A DNA stretch of 40,464 nt from Aigarchaeota archaeon (GCA_025059205.1 JANXDS010000006.1:1-40464); one strand, 5' to 3'. Counted from the stretch's first letter, positions 9,031 to 16,605 are shown. Notes: generated by a model from the sequence alone, not told the origin. Translations and numbers: made by a program.

Positions 9031-9989
9031 ACCGTTTAGTGAATAACCCTCCGAAAGTCTTAATCTGCGACAAGGTCCATAAAGCTGGAATAGGGATATT
9101 AAAGGATGCAGGTTTTGATGTTACAATAGCTGATGGGATTTCGTACGAGGAGTTATTGAACGTTATTTCTGATTATGAAGTAGTAGTAGTCAGAAGCAGG
9201 ACTAGAATAAGCAGAGATGTTATCAATGCTGCAAAGAATTTGAGGGTAATTGCAAGAGTTGGTGCTGGTACGGATAACATAGATGTTGATGCAGCCCGTG
9301 AACGAGGAATAGACGTAGTATGCGCCGGCGATGCTGTCGCAAATGCAACAGCCGAGTTAACCGTGGGTCTTATGCTGGCCCTATCACGAAATATATGCTT
9401 ACTGAACGATGAAATGAAGAGGGGTGGTTGGCCAAAAGGAAAATGTGAGGGTGTAGAGTTAAAGGGTAAGACAGTAGGCATAATCGGCGCGGGACGGGTA
9501 GGTAGAAGGGTTGCAGAGTTGACTAAGGCCTTCGGCATGGAAGTACTGCTAAACGATGTGGTTCCAATACCTGATGATTTTTTAAAGAAAGTGTCAGGAA
9601 AAGTTCTCCCACTCATAGACCTTTTGAAAGTGTCGGATTACATAACGGTCCATGTTTCCTTAACACCTTCAACGAGGAAGTTGCTAAACAAGGATAACAT
9701 GAGTTTCATAAAAGAAGGGGCATTTCTAGTCAATACGTCGAGGGGTGCTGTAATAGACGAAGACGCTCTTTATGAGGCTTTGGTAACTGGAAGGTTAAGA
9801 GGTGCTGCCTTGGACGTGTACAGCGTAGAACCTCCAGTTAACAGGAAACTACTCGAGCTTCCAAATGTTATATGCACGCCCCATATAGGGGCTCAGACAT
9901 TAGAGGCTCAAGAAAGGGCCTCTGTTGAAATAGCATCAAAAATAATACGGCTCTTTTCGCACACAATAACCCGAACCCAGACCAACTAA
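9027..9989 (+). CDS. serA: D-3-phosphoglycerate dehydrogenase, short form
   Basis: It oxidises 3-phosphoglycerate to 3-phosphohydroxypyruvate with NAD, the first step of serine synthesis. The Rossmann motif [11 protein letters not shown] is at about residues 149-159, and the catalytic arginine, glutamate and histidine lie in [13 protein letters not shown] and TPHIGAQT. With 320 residues it lacks the C-terminal ACT domain that gives serine feedback in longer forms. It starts at GTG within a GTGA overlap with the trpB2 stop, so translation is coupled. A related 2-hydroxyacid dehydrogenase activity cannot be excluded, but the context favours SerA. Confidence 0.9.
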   Translation: MNRLVNNPPKVLICDKVHKAGIGILKDAGFDVTIADGISYEELLNVISDYEVVVVRSRTRISRDVINAAKNLRVIARVGAGTDNIDVDAARERGIDVVCAGDAVANATAELTVGLMLALSRNICLLNDEMKRGGWPKGKCEGVELKGKTVGIIGAGRVGRRVAELTKAFGMEVLLNDVVPIPDDFLKKVSGKVLPLIDLLKVSDYITVHVSLTPSTRKLLNKDNMSFIKEGAFLVNTSRGAVIDEDALYEALVTGRLRGAALDVYSVEPPVNRKLLELPNVICTPHIGAQTLEAQERASVEIASKIIRLFSHTITRTQTN

Positions 9990-10000
9990 TTCTTATTATG

Positions 10001-10009
10001 TAGTATAAG
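10001..10009 (+). promoter_or_regulatory. TATA box for the CoaD-type gene
   Basis: TAGTATAAG is centred about 24-25 bases before the TTG at 10029. The spacing supports that TTG as a leaderless start and hence the reality of the N-terminal extension of the protein. Confidence 0.55.
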
Positions 10010-10028
10010 GAGAACAAGATATCCGACC

Positions 10029-10748
10029 TTGAGAAGGGATTACGCAAAAAACCCTCTATGGAAGATTCTCGTAGATACCGTTAGGAACATGAGTCTATAT
10101 CCCGTTCACAAGTCGTACGTTAGAGATAAAATACTCATGAACGAACCGTCCATAAGTGCAGAGGAACTTAGTGTGAGACTAGGTATACCATTGGGTGAGG
10201 CGATGGTCATTCTTGACGAGCTGAGGATGTATGCAGTAGATTTTGAAGAGGAACTCAAGAGTCCCTTACCTGTTGAACGAAAGTATAACCGCGTATGCCT
10301 AGGGGGTACTTTCGACATAGTCCATTATGGACACCTTGCATTATTTTTAACGGCTTTTAGAAGTGGTAAAAAAGTGATAGTAGGTGTCACCAGCGATGAA
10401 CTTGCCAAGAAATTGGGCAAGACTCATGAGGTAAAGCCTTACAATGAACGTATGAGTAACTTGAAGAAGGTTTTAGAAAAATACGGCTGGATTAATGATG
10501 CAATAATAATTAAACTAGAAGACCCTTATGGCCCCTCGGTAACCGATGCTACTCTAGAGGCGATCGTTGTCAGTCCATTTACGACGTTTAGAGCCTTGGA
10601 AATAAACAATATAAGGACTGAGAGTTTGATGAAGCCCTTAGACATAATAGAATGTCCGTTAATACTTGCAGAAGATGGAAAGCCGATATCGTCTTCGAGG
10701 ATAATTAGAGGTGAGATAACGCCCGAAGGAAGGCTTATTCGTCCTTAA
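10029..10748 (+). CDS. coaD: Archaeal phosphopantetheine adenylyltransferase with N-terminal helical extension
   Basis: A nucleotidyltransferase of the archaeal CoaD type, which joins 4-phosphopantetheine to AMP in coenzyme A synthesis. The catalytic core begins near residue 86 with VCLGGTFDIVHYGH (HxGH at 99-102) and ends with the ISSSRI signature near residue 221. Residues 1-85 are an added domain; SAEELSVRLGIPLGEAMVILDEL looks like a helix-turn-helix or winged helix, so the protein may sense or bind something besides its substrate (inference). Start is TTG, supported by a TATA box 24-25 bases upstream. Its stop shares a TTAA with the stop of the convergent small membrane gene. Confidence 0.87.
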   Translation: MRRDYAKNPLWKILVDTVRNMSLYPVHKSYVRDKILMNEPSISAEELSVRLGIPLGEAMVILDELRMYAVDFEEELKSPLPVERKYNRVCLGGTFDIVHYGHLALFLTAFRSGKKVIVGVTSDELAKKLGKTHEVKPYNERMSNLKKVLEKYGWINDAIIIKLEDPYGPSVTDATLEAIVVSPFTTFRALEINNIRTESLMKPLDIIECPLILAEDGKPISSSRIIRGEITPEGRLIRP

Positions 10749-10966
10749 CCTCTTCTAATGGATCTTGGTATTGGTGTAGTGTACATCACGTAACCGGTCC
10801 AGCCTACGACAAAGAAGAAGAACAGAACAATTATCAATACCGGAACTTTCACGGCGAGTTCAGGGTCGAGGCCACTTATGAATCCGAAGAACCACGTTAC
10901 GTATAACGTAGCCAAGGTGACGGAGACCAACATTAGGAAGAAACCAAAAGCTTTACCCAACTTCAT
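10745..10966 (-). CDS. Small two-helix membrane protein of complex I-like cluster
   Basis: A 73-residue protein with hydrophobic helices at about residues 7-28 and 40-62, ending in a basic tail with the pattern WTGYVMYTTPIPRS. Small proteins with a W-x-GY-x(4)-TPxP ending occur widely in TACK archaea and are sometimes annotated, without good reason, as transcriptional regulators; I make that link from memory. It lies 57 bases downstream of nuoK with its own AT-rich element (near 11013), so it may be part of or follow the nuo cluster. Its stop codon overlaps the stop of the convergent coaD gene by three bases. Function unknown. Confidence 0.7.
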   Translation of the reverse strand: MKLGKAFGFFLMLVSVTLATLYVTWFFGFISGLDPELAVKVPVLIIVLFFFFVVGWTGYVMYTTPIPRSIRRG

Positions 10967-11023
10967 GGAATTTCAAACCGAATAGAAGTTAGTGCCTAAA
11001 TTAAATGTATTTCTACTAATTAG

Positions 11024-11341
11024 CTATCTTCTCAGTCTTCTCAAGAGTGTTATGTCCAGCGTTTTGTACGTCCTGTACACATGAACGCTAAGCAGGAGAG
11101 CCAGCGCTATAACCGCTGCCCCCACGGCCATGGATATAAGGACGACACTCTGGGCAAATGGGTCCATCATACCCCCGGGAAAGTTGGTGGAGAACGCTAT
11201 GAAGTTTAGATGGGCCGCGTTTATCATTATCTCGATGCCTATTATCATTTTTATAATGCTCCTTTTCGTCGCTAGAGCATAAACGCCTATTATGAAAAGC
11301 AACACGGCTGTAAGAACATAGTATAGAATAAAAAGTGACAT
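11024..11341 (-). CDS. nuoK: NuoK/MrpC-like membrane subunit
   Basis: A three-helix membrane subunit of complex I-like or Mrp-like ion pumps. Helix 2 has the NuoK signature GIEIMINAAHLNF with the membrane glutamate E36. Helix 3 lacks the second membrane glutamate (E72 in Escherichia coli); the aligned position is alanine in VGAAVIALALLL. The segment DPFAQSVVLISMAVGAA resembles MrpC of Mrp antiporters as much as NuoK. The protein ends in a basic tail (LLRRLRR). It starts at ATG just 3 bases after the nuoJ C-terminal-half gene. Only J and K type subunits are here, so the remaining subunits must be elsewhere. Confidence 0.85.
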   Translation of the reverse strand: MSLFILYYVLTAVLLFIIGVYALATKRSIIKMIIGIEIMINAAHLNFIAFSTNFPGGMMDPFAQSVVLISMAVGAAVIALALLLSVHVYRTYKTLDITLLRRLRR

Positions 11342-11344
11342 CGC

Positions 11345-11602
11345 CTATTCCCTCCTTAGTAGAACTACAAGCGCCATAACGAAGGCCAATAAAGCTATAG
11401 CCAGCGCGACTACGGCCGGGAATAAATCCTCCCATATGTAAATGCTTATGGCTTTACCGGACTCTAAAGCGTTGGGCACTATAAGCCTGCCTGTTGCATC
11501 GTCCCATCCTTTATATACGGGTGGGCTAGTTGCAAAGCTGTATAAGATAACAGCGGCTAACACAAGAGTTGATAATGAGCCTAAGAGTTCTACGTACCTC
11601 AT
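11345..11602 (-). CDS. nuoJ: NuoJ-like subunit, C-terminal half
   Basis: An 85-residue protein with a helix at about residues 5-26, a polar loop (SPPVYKGWDDATG) and a second helix at about 60-81. In position and features it matches the C-terminal part of NuoJ, a membrane subunit of NADH/quinone oxidoreductases, while the preceding gene encodes the N-terminal part. The two genes overlap by four bases (ATGA), which is a clean gene junction rather than a frameshift error. It is followed at 3 bases by nuoK. Assignment rests mainly on context and topology because the sequence is poorly conserved. Confidence 0.72.
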   Translation of the reverse strand: MRYVELLGSLSTLVLAAVILYSFATSPPVYKGWDDATGRLIVPNALESGKAISIYIWEDLFPAVVALAIALLAFVMALVVLLRRE

Positions 11603-11844
11603 CTCTCTTTACCCACCGTTAGAGAAACCACGATCAACATAAGAGCAATTAAGCCACCTGCATAAACCAACAGTTGTGCTATGCCGACATAGTACGCGGC
11701 CATCAATATAAATAGAATGCCTATGGTGGCCGTCATACCAAAAAGTCCGAAGATAGACTTATACAGGCTGTTTGCCTCGACAGCTAGAATTGAGAACAGT
11801 ACGGAGAGCGAAAGTAGCAACAATGAAACAACCTCGTATATCAT
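11599..11844 (-). CDS. nuoJ: NuoJ-like subunit, N-terminal half
   Basis: An 81-residue protein with three hydrophobic segments. The segment VGIAQLLVYAGGLIALMLIV is the hallmark of NuoJ helix 3 (normally VQVLVYAGA). The frame stops straight after, in a four-base ATGA overlap with the gene for the other half. The start ATG is preceded by GGTGG and by a TATA-like element near 11875-11884 on the minus strand. It is divergent from a CPBP protease gene. In bacteria NuoJ is one polypeptide of about 160-180 residues; here the halves total 166, so this is a true split. Confidence 0.8.
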   Translation of the reverse strand: MIYEVVSLLLLSLSVLFSILAVEANSLYKSIFGLFGMTATIGILFILMAAYYVGIAQLLVYAGGLIALMLIVVSLTVGKER

Positions 11845-11907
11845 GCGACCACCTTCAAACTACATTATCGCATGGGTAATAAAGATTATCCTATCTAATT
11901 GATTCTA

Positions 11908-11918
11908 AAACTTATCTT
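11908..11918 (+). promoter_or_regulatory. TATA box for the CPBP protease gene
   Basis: AAACTTATCTT lies centred 27 bases before the GTG at 11940. The match in spacing supports a leaderless transcript starting at the GTG. Confidence 0.5.
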
Positions 11919-11939
11919 TTGGTCGTATCGTTTTAGAAC

Positions 11940-12989
11940 GTGTTGTCTGAAGTTAACGTTAGGCGAAAGAGGACAATACGCTTCGTCACGTTGACTTTTG
12001 CTTTGACTTACTGTTTAAATTTAGGCATGGCATTAGCGTTTGACTTCAAGCTACCAGTTGAAGCTAGGACATCCATGATGACTATGATGCTCGTACCGGC
12101 CTTTTCCGCGATCGTCCTCAAGATGTTCTTCGAAAAAGACAGCGACATATACTTCAGGACCTTTAGAGAAAAAACTAGGCTGTTCTTTTATTACTTCCTT
12201 CTCTACTTTGCCGTCTTTCTAATACTCTCCATAATGTCTTGGATTTCGCCTCAATATGTCGGGCTAGCAGACACGTTGACATTCGTCATGACGAGCTTAG
12301 GTCTGTTAATTTTAGTTACCCTTAGGTTTGTGATGGGTGGTGATGCTTTTCGTAGGGCGGGACTATCCTTCGGAAGTCCCAAGTATTATCTAATGTTCGG
12401 CTCACTTCTGGTATTGCTTTATGGTGGTATGGCGTGGTTAAACTGCAACCTAGGCTTAGGTACGCAGGTTAGGTTAGAGGATCTGCTAGCCTATCCAAGT
12501 GTTGGAACATCCGAGATAATAGGCGCGCTCATCCTAATGGGGGTTCAGTTGATAATCATATCGCCCTTTGTCATGTTGCCTGTAACGTTTGGTGAGGAGT
12601 ATGGTTGGAGAGGTTATCTCCAAACAGAGCTGACAGGTATTGTAGGTAAAGTGAAGGCGGCGCTTCTTGTCGGTCTTATATGGGGTGTCTGGCATGCGCC
12701 CGTGATAGCTATGGGTCACAATTATCCGGGCTATCCTATTGAAGGTATGCTTTTGATGATTGCATACACAGTGACACTGTCTGTGATCTTCGGCCTAGCC
12801 TTCATAAAGTCGGGCAGTGTTTGGCTCGCCTCCTACGTACACGGTGTGAACAATCAGTCCGCCTCTTTCTTCTATACCCTATACTGTATGCCTACGCATC
12901 CTATACTCTCCTTCGGCATAGGTTTATACGGCATAGCAATATTCGCCATAGTGGCCGCACTCCTACTAAAGAGCAAGGCGTGGCGGTAG
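11940..12989 (+). CDS. CPBP-family (CAAX-like) intramembrane metalloprotease
   Basis: A polytopic membrane protein of the CPBP/ABI family, whose members include CAAX prenyl protease 2 and bacteriocin self-immunity proteins. The C-terminal third carries all three signatures: EEYGWRG (EExxxR), WGVWHAPV and the HGVNN (HxxxN) motif; these glutamates and histidines form the active site. About eight hydrophobic helices are visible in 349 residues. It starts at GTG with a TATA box 27 bases upstream. It stands alone between the divergent nuo cluster and the convergent GTPase. The substrate cannot be read from sequence; no lantibiotic or toxin gene is adjacent. Confidence 0.85.
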   Translation: MLSEVNVRRKRTIRFVTLTFALTYCLNLGMALAFDFKLPVEARTSMMTMMLVPAFSAIVLKMFFEKDSDIYFRTFREKTRLFFYYFLLYFAVFLILSIMSWISPQYVGLADTLTFVMTSLGLLILVTLRFVMGGDAFRRAGLSFGSPKYYLMFGSLLVLLYGGMAWLNCNLGLGTQVRLEDLLAYPSVGTSEIIGALILMGVQLIIISPFVMLPVTFGEEYGWRGYLQTELTGIVGKVKAALLVGLIWGVWHAPVIAMGHNYPGYPIEGMLLMIAYTVTLSVIFGLAFIKSGSVWLASYVHGVNNQSASFFYTLYCMPTHPILSFGIGLYGIAIFAIVAALLLKSKAWR

Positions 12990-13061
12990 TGCGTCTTAAA
13001 ATAATTCGTGAATAGAAGTTACTTGGTCCCAGAATGGCTATGCGCTCATGGTAGCGACGTT

Positions 13062-14216
13062 CTACAGAGTGAATATCTCAATCAAATCTTTGTCCTGAAG
13101 CACATGATCAGCACCTACTTTTTGGCCTTGCACTTTGACGGATGTGCCCCAAACCCTTGCATACCTAAAGTTCTCTGCAAGCTCTTTATGGATAAGGTAC
13201 GCAAGCTGACCCACAGTTGTACCGATCGGCACGACTATTGGCTTTCTTGCGATTACTCCGTCCTTTTGTGTGTAAACCCTCATGAGCCCTAGGTTTTCGA
13301 ATATCAGTCGTTTCAACTCTTCCAAACCCTTCCCATCTTTTGCAGAGATCTTTACTAGAGGGGTTTCGAGTTGTAAGTTCAAATCTTCAATTTCGTCTAT
13401 ATTTCCAGACATAAGGTCAAACTTGTTAAGTATTACAAGTCCCTTCTTGTAAACGAATTCGTATATGACTTGCTCTTCGATGTCCTCAATCGTGGCATCA
13501 CCTATTATCTTGACTACCGCATTCCTTATTCCAACACTTTCAAGTAACCTTTTGATCTCATCCACGGTGCCATTAAACTTACCAAACGTTACAAGTCTTA
13601 TACCACCGCTATCTTTTTTCTCAAGTATGACTTTCGTCCGCTCCTTCTTTAGCACCACACCAACGTCTTCTAGCATTTCAACAATTTTTCTGAATTGCTC
13701 GAGCGGTCTGTTAGATGCGTCTAGAACTACTACTATGAGGTCGGCATTTCTTGCCATACCAAGACTCTTATATGCTATGCTTGTCTCTTCCAACGTCTCC
13801 GTTAGAATGGCTGGAAGCTCTACAATCTGTATCTCAACATCTTCATATTCCATCATCCCTGGTATGGGTCTTCTCGTTGTCATAGGATAATTAGCTATCT
13901 CGGGTTTTGCGTTCGTGAGCATCGCAAGTAACGAAGACTTACCTGTGTTTGTGGCACCTAGCAGGACAACTTGGGCTGCGCCTTCTCTTTCAATACTAAA
14001 ATCGTCCCTTCTTCCACCCTTTGCCGGTTTGTGCTCAAGTTCGCGTCTAAGTTGGGCGAGTCTCTTCTTCAGCTGTCTGAGCATTTTCTCTGTGTGTTTA
14101 TGATGGGGTATGCAGGATATCGCTTCCTCTAATGCCTTGATTTTTTCCTCGTGCGTCCTTGCCTCTCTGTACTTAGCTAGCTTGGCTTTTGCCTCTGCCG
14201 GCAGGTTCGTTGGCAT
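13062..14216 (-). CDS. DRG/Obg-like GTPase with TGS domain
   Basis: A translation-associated GTPase related to eukaryotic DRG proteins. It has an N-terminal lysine/arginine-rich helical region (1-70), then a G domain with Walker A GATNTGKS at 87-94, the DRG-style NYPMTTRRPIPG switch I at about 109-120, NKFD (G4) and SAK (G5), and a C-terminal TGS domain from about 310. The G3 motif is unusual: where DRG proteins have DLPG, this has VELPAI at 132-137, so the usual Asp and Gly are Glu and Ala. The 384-residue length is typical. Its role in ribosome binding is inferred from the family. Confidence 0.9.
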   Translation of the reverse strand: MPTNLPAEAKAKLAKYREARTHEEKIKALEEAISCIPHHKHTEKMLRQLKKRLAQLRRELEHKPAKGGRRDDFSIEREGAAQVVLLGATNTGKSSLLAMLTNAKPEIANYPMTTRRPIPGMMEYEDVEIQIVELPAILTETLEETSIAYKSLGMARNADLIVVVLDASNRPLEQFRKIVEMLEDVGVVLKKERTKVILEKKDSGGIRLVTFGKFNGTVDEIKRLLESVGIRNAVVKIIGDATIEDIEEQVIYEFVYKKGLVILNKFDLMSGNIDEIEDLNLQLETPLVKISAKDGKGLEELKRLIFENLGLMRVYTQKDGVIARKPIVVPIGTTVGQLAYLIHKELAENFRYARVWGTSVKVQGQKVGADHVLQDKDLIEIFTL

Positions 14217-14428
14217 GATTGGCCCAACTTATCAATGTATGGAACTCTCTTATTTACGTTCTTTTTAGTTTCGATAAAACAGTTTTCAATTTAACTTCTT
14301 TACGAGAACTACCACGGCCGCTCTGACTAAACGTAAAAGGGCTAGTGTCGTGAAAACAATAAAACAACCAACTCATCGATATATAATACCAAGCACTAAC
14401 GGGCCTTACGAGATATCCGACGTTACTC

Positions 14429-14560
14429 ATGGTATTGAGGATTCCCATGGGAATGCAATGGTGCGAATATAACCGCAGAGATGGAAAAGTAGGACATAAG
14501 AAGATTCACCGTCACATGATCTCATCCAAAAAATTAGCGGAGGTTAAAAGCAATTTATGA
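14429..14560 (+). CDS. Possible 43-residue basic protein upstream of argS
   Basis: ATG to TGA, 43 codons. The product is strongly basic in its second half (HKKIHRHM, SSKKLAEVK) and contains the adjacent arginines NRR. A TATA-like element at 14378-14388 lies about 46 bases upstream of the ATG, giving a leader of roughly 20 bases; there is no Shine-Dalgarno site. Codons such as AGG, AGA, ATA-free and AAG use are compatible with the neighbours but the frame is too short to be decisive. It could be a small gene, a leader peptide for argS, or chance. I recognise no family. Confidence 0.3.
   Translation: MVLRIPMGMQWCEYNRRDGKVGHKKIHRHMISSKKLAEVKSNL
14434..14459. repeat. 14-base perfect palindrome with flanking arms
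   Basis: ATTCCCATGGGAAT (14441-14454) is its own reverse complement, and outer arms ATTG (14434-14437) and CAAT (14456-14459) can extend the pairing. In RNA it would fold as a hairpin inside the beginning of the 43-codon frame. Confidence 0.45.
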
Positions 14561-14580
14561 CTACAACCGCACTTACGAAC

Positions 14581-14640
14581 AATGCCATGGCGAGTACGAC
14601 CCAGCGGCATTTTGTTATAATGCCTTGTTTCCTTTCTTAT
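14581..14640 (+). terminator. Alternative hairpins ending in a T-rich tract (terminator-like)
   Basis: AATGCC (14581-14586), GGCATT (14606-14611) and AATGCC (14619-14624) allow two mutually exclusive stems. The second stem, with a 7-base loop, is followed by a tract rich in T (ttgtttcctttctt, 14625-14638). The layout resembles a terminator with a competing antiterminator, 80 bases before argS. It is a sequence pattern only. Confidence 0.35.
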
Positions 14641-14675
14641 GACACGGGTTTTTGCTTTAATAAGTGCGTTCTTAA

Positions 14676-14684
14676 AGATTTATC
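14676..14684 (+). promoter_or_regulatory. TATA box next to argS
   Basis: An AGATTTATC element lies centred about 24-26 bases before the GTG start of argS at 14704, giving a probable leaderless transcript independent of the upstream region. Confidence 0.45.
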
Positions 14685-14703
14685 AAAGCTCCTAGGGTTT
14701 TAG

Positions 14704-16605
14704 GTGGGAAGAAAGCCGTTGACCGTGAAGATACTATTCAATGAATCGTCAGAGATCTTAAAGGAAGCTGGGCTGTCAGACCCAAAGCTTGAGATACCAA
14801 AATCTTCAGAATATGGTGACGTCTCATGCACTTCCGCCTTTGAACTTGCTAGAAGATTGAATAAAAGTCCAATGGAAGTTGCTTTAGACATCGCATCGAA
14901 GGTTAAAAGTATTATCGAAAGAAAGAAAGGTCTAATAAAATCCGTAGAGGTCATTAGACCTGGATTCATCAATTTCTATGCTGATTGGCCTTCATACGCA
15001 GTTAAAATAATTGAGGAAGTCCTATCCGCCAAGGCATACGGTTCCTCCGACATAGGAAAGGGGCGACGCGTACTCATAGAACATACAAGTGTGAATCCGA
15101 ATAAGGCACTACACGTGGGTCATGCGAGGAATGTGTGCCTCGGTAGCGCATTAGCCAGGTTATACGAGTTTGCAGGCTTTGACGTCTTAGTGGCCAACTA
15201 TATCGATGACAGTGGGAGCCAGATGGCCGACATCATACTGGGCATCAGACATCTAGGATACCCAATAGAACCACCGGAGGGTATGAGGTTTGACGAGTAT
15301 TGTGGTGACAAAATCTACGTCGAGGTCAACAGGTTGCTAGAACAGAACCCTCAGCTATCTGAGAAGAAACGTCAGTTAATTAAAGAAATAGAAGATAGAT
15401 CAAGCGACAACTTCATGTTCAGTAGAGAGATAGCTATCAGGGTCTTGAAAGAGCAACTAAAGACTTGCTGGAGGTTAGGCGCATCCTATGACATTCTAAA
15501 CAGAGAAAGTGATGTTGTTGCATTCGGATTATGGGAAGAAGTATTTTCAAAACTTAAGAAAAATAATGCTTGCTATCTCGCGACCTCTGGACCAAAGGCC
15601 AACTGTTGGTTGTTGGATCTCTCGGGTCACAAAACGCTCAGCAAAGAGGGTGATGAAGTGCTGGTAAAAAGTGATGGGACTACAACGTACGTGGCAAGAG
15701 ACATAGCGTATGCCGCATGGAAACTCGGAATCATTGAAAGAGACTTTAAGTACAAAATATTTGACAAAAATAAGGATCAAAGTGACATACTCATAACTGA
15801 TATAGACGGTGAGATCGAGTTTAAACTTAAGAATATTGATATGACAATAACTGTCGTGGATGTAAGGCAGAGACGACCGCAGGAGATAGTGAAATATGCA
15901 CTTGGACTAATTGGTGCAGACTCATCGAAATATGTGCACTTCGCTTATGAGGTCGTTTCTCTGAGCACGAAAGAAGCAGAAAGGATGGGTTTAAACGTCG
16001 GCGACACGGAGTTCGTTCATATGAAGGGCAGGGAAGGCATATACGTGAAGGTTGACTCAGTTATAGATTCCATAAAGAAGAAGGTGATGTATGAAACAGC
16101 TCAAAGACACCCTGAATGGCCCCCTCAAAAAGTTGAACACGTCGCAGAAAACGTAGCCATTGGTGCACTGGTGTACGCATTGGTGAAAGGCGACGCAGAT
16201 AAAATAATAATCTTTGACAGAGAGGAGGCTTTAAAGATTGAGGGGGATACCGGACCGTACTTACAATATTCTTATGCGAGGGCTTGTAGGATACTTGAGA
16301 AGTCACCAATAAAAGAGGAGGTTAAGCGTAGAGAAGCCTTAGAAAAGCAAGAAATAGCCCTCCTCAGAGAGATATCTCTCTTCCCCCTTGTGGTGGAAGA
16401 ATCCGTAAAGTTGATGCTGCTCAAGAAGCTTGCCAACTATGCATATAACTTAGCATCGGCCTTCAATAACTTCTATGAATCTTGTCCTGTATTAACAGAC
16501 GATGAAGAGACCATGAAGTTTAGACTAAGTCTTATCAAGGCTTATCTGATAACTATGGGCAATTGCCTAAGGATTCTTGGCATACCTATAGTTGAAGAAA
16601 TGTAA
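14704..16605 (+). CDS. argS: Arginyl-tRNA synthetase
   Basis: A class Ia synthetase charging tRNA-Arg. The 633-residue protein has the N-terminal Add-1-like tRNA-binding domain (1-110), SVNPNKALHVGHARN with HVGH at 137-140, and the archaeal counterpart of the KMSKS loop in MKGREGIYVKVD at about residue 440; many ArgRS lack canonical KMSKS. The C-terminal helical anticodon-binding domain follows after GDTGPYLQYSYAR. Start is GTG at 14704, with a TATA box about 25 bases upstream. The gene is followed by the RNA polymerase/ribosomal cluster after 75 bases. Confidence 0.95.
   Translation: MGRKPLTVKILFNESSEILKEAGLSDPKLEIPKSSEYGDVSCTSAFELARRLNKSPMEVALDIASKVKSIIERKKGLIKSVEVIRPGFINFYADWPSYAVKIIEEVLSAKAYGSSDIGKGRRVLIEHTSVNPNKALHVGHARNVCLGSALARLYEFAGFDVLVANYIDDSGSQMADIILGIRHLGYPIEPPEGMRFDEYCGDKIYVEVNRLLEQNPQLSEKKRQLIKEIEDRSSDNFMFSREIAIRVLKEQLKTCWRLGASYDILNRESDVVAFGLWEEVFSKLKKNNACYLATSGPKANCWLLDLSGHKTLSKEGDEVLVKSDGTTTYVARDIAYAAWKLGIIERDFKYKIFDKNKDQSDILITDIDGEIEFKLKNIDMTITVVDVRQRRPQEIVKYALGLIGADSSKYVHFAYEVVSLSTKEAERMGLNVGDTEFVHMKGREGIYVKVDSVIDSIKKKVMYETAQRHPEWPPQKVEHVAENVAIGALVYALVKGDADKIIIFDREEALKIEGDTGPYLQYSYARACRILEKSPIKEEVKRREALEKQEIALLREISLFPLVVEESVKLMLLKKLANYAYNLASAFNNFYESCPVLTDDEETMKFRLSLIKAYLITMGNCLRILGIPIVEEM

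Larger units (their letters stand above)
14217..14703. other. 487-base gap with structured leader-like sequence
   Basis: This is the only stretch over 300 bases without a firmly supported gene. On the plus strand it contains a TATA-like element (14378-14388), a 43-codon open frame, a 14-base palindrome, and three alternating copies of AATGCC/GGCATT followed by a T-rich run, all before argS. I found no tRNA, RNase P RNA, SRP RNA or transposon trace in it. Confidence 0.5.

Noticed and set aside
14254-14448. 64-codon minus-strand frame in the long gap
   Set aside because: Low-complexity mix with no family features, no promoter at the right distance; likely chance.
14546-14640. Minus-strand hydrophobic frame (TKCRWVVLAMALFVSAVVV) like the tail of Sec61-beta
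   Set aside because: It has no in-frame start codon between the stop just upstream and the hydrophobic stretch, and no family residues beyond a generic helix.
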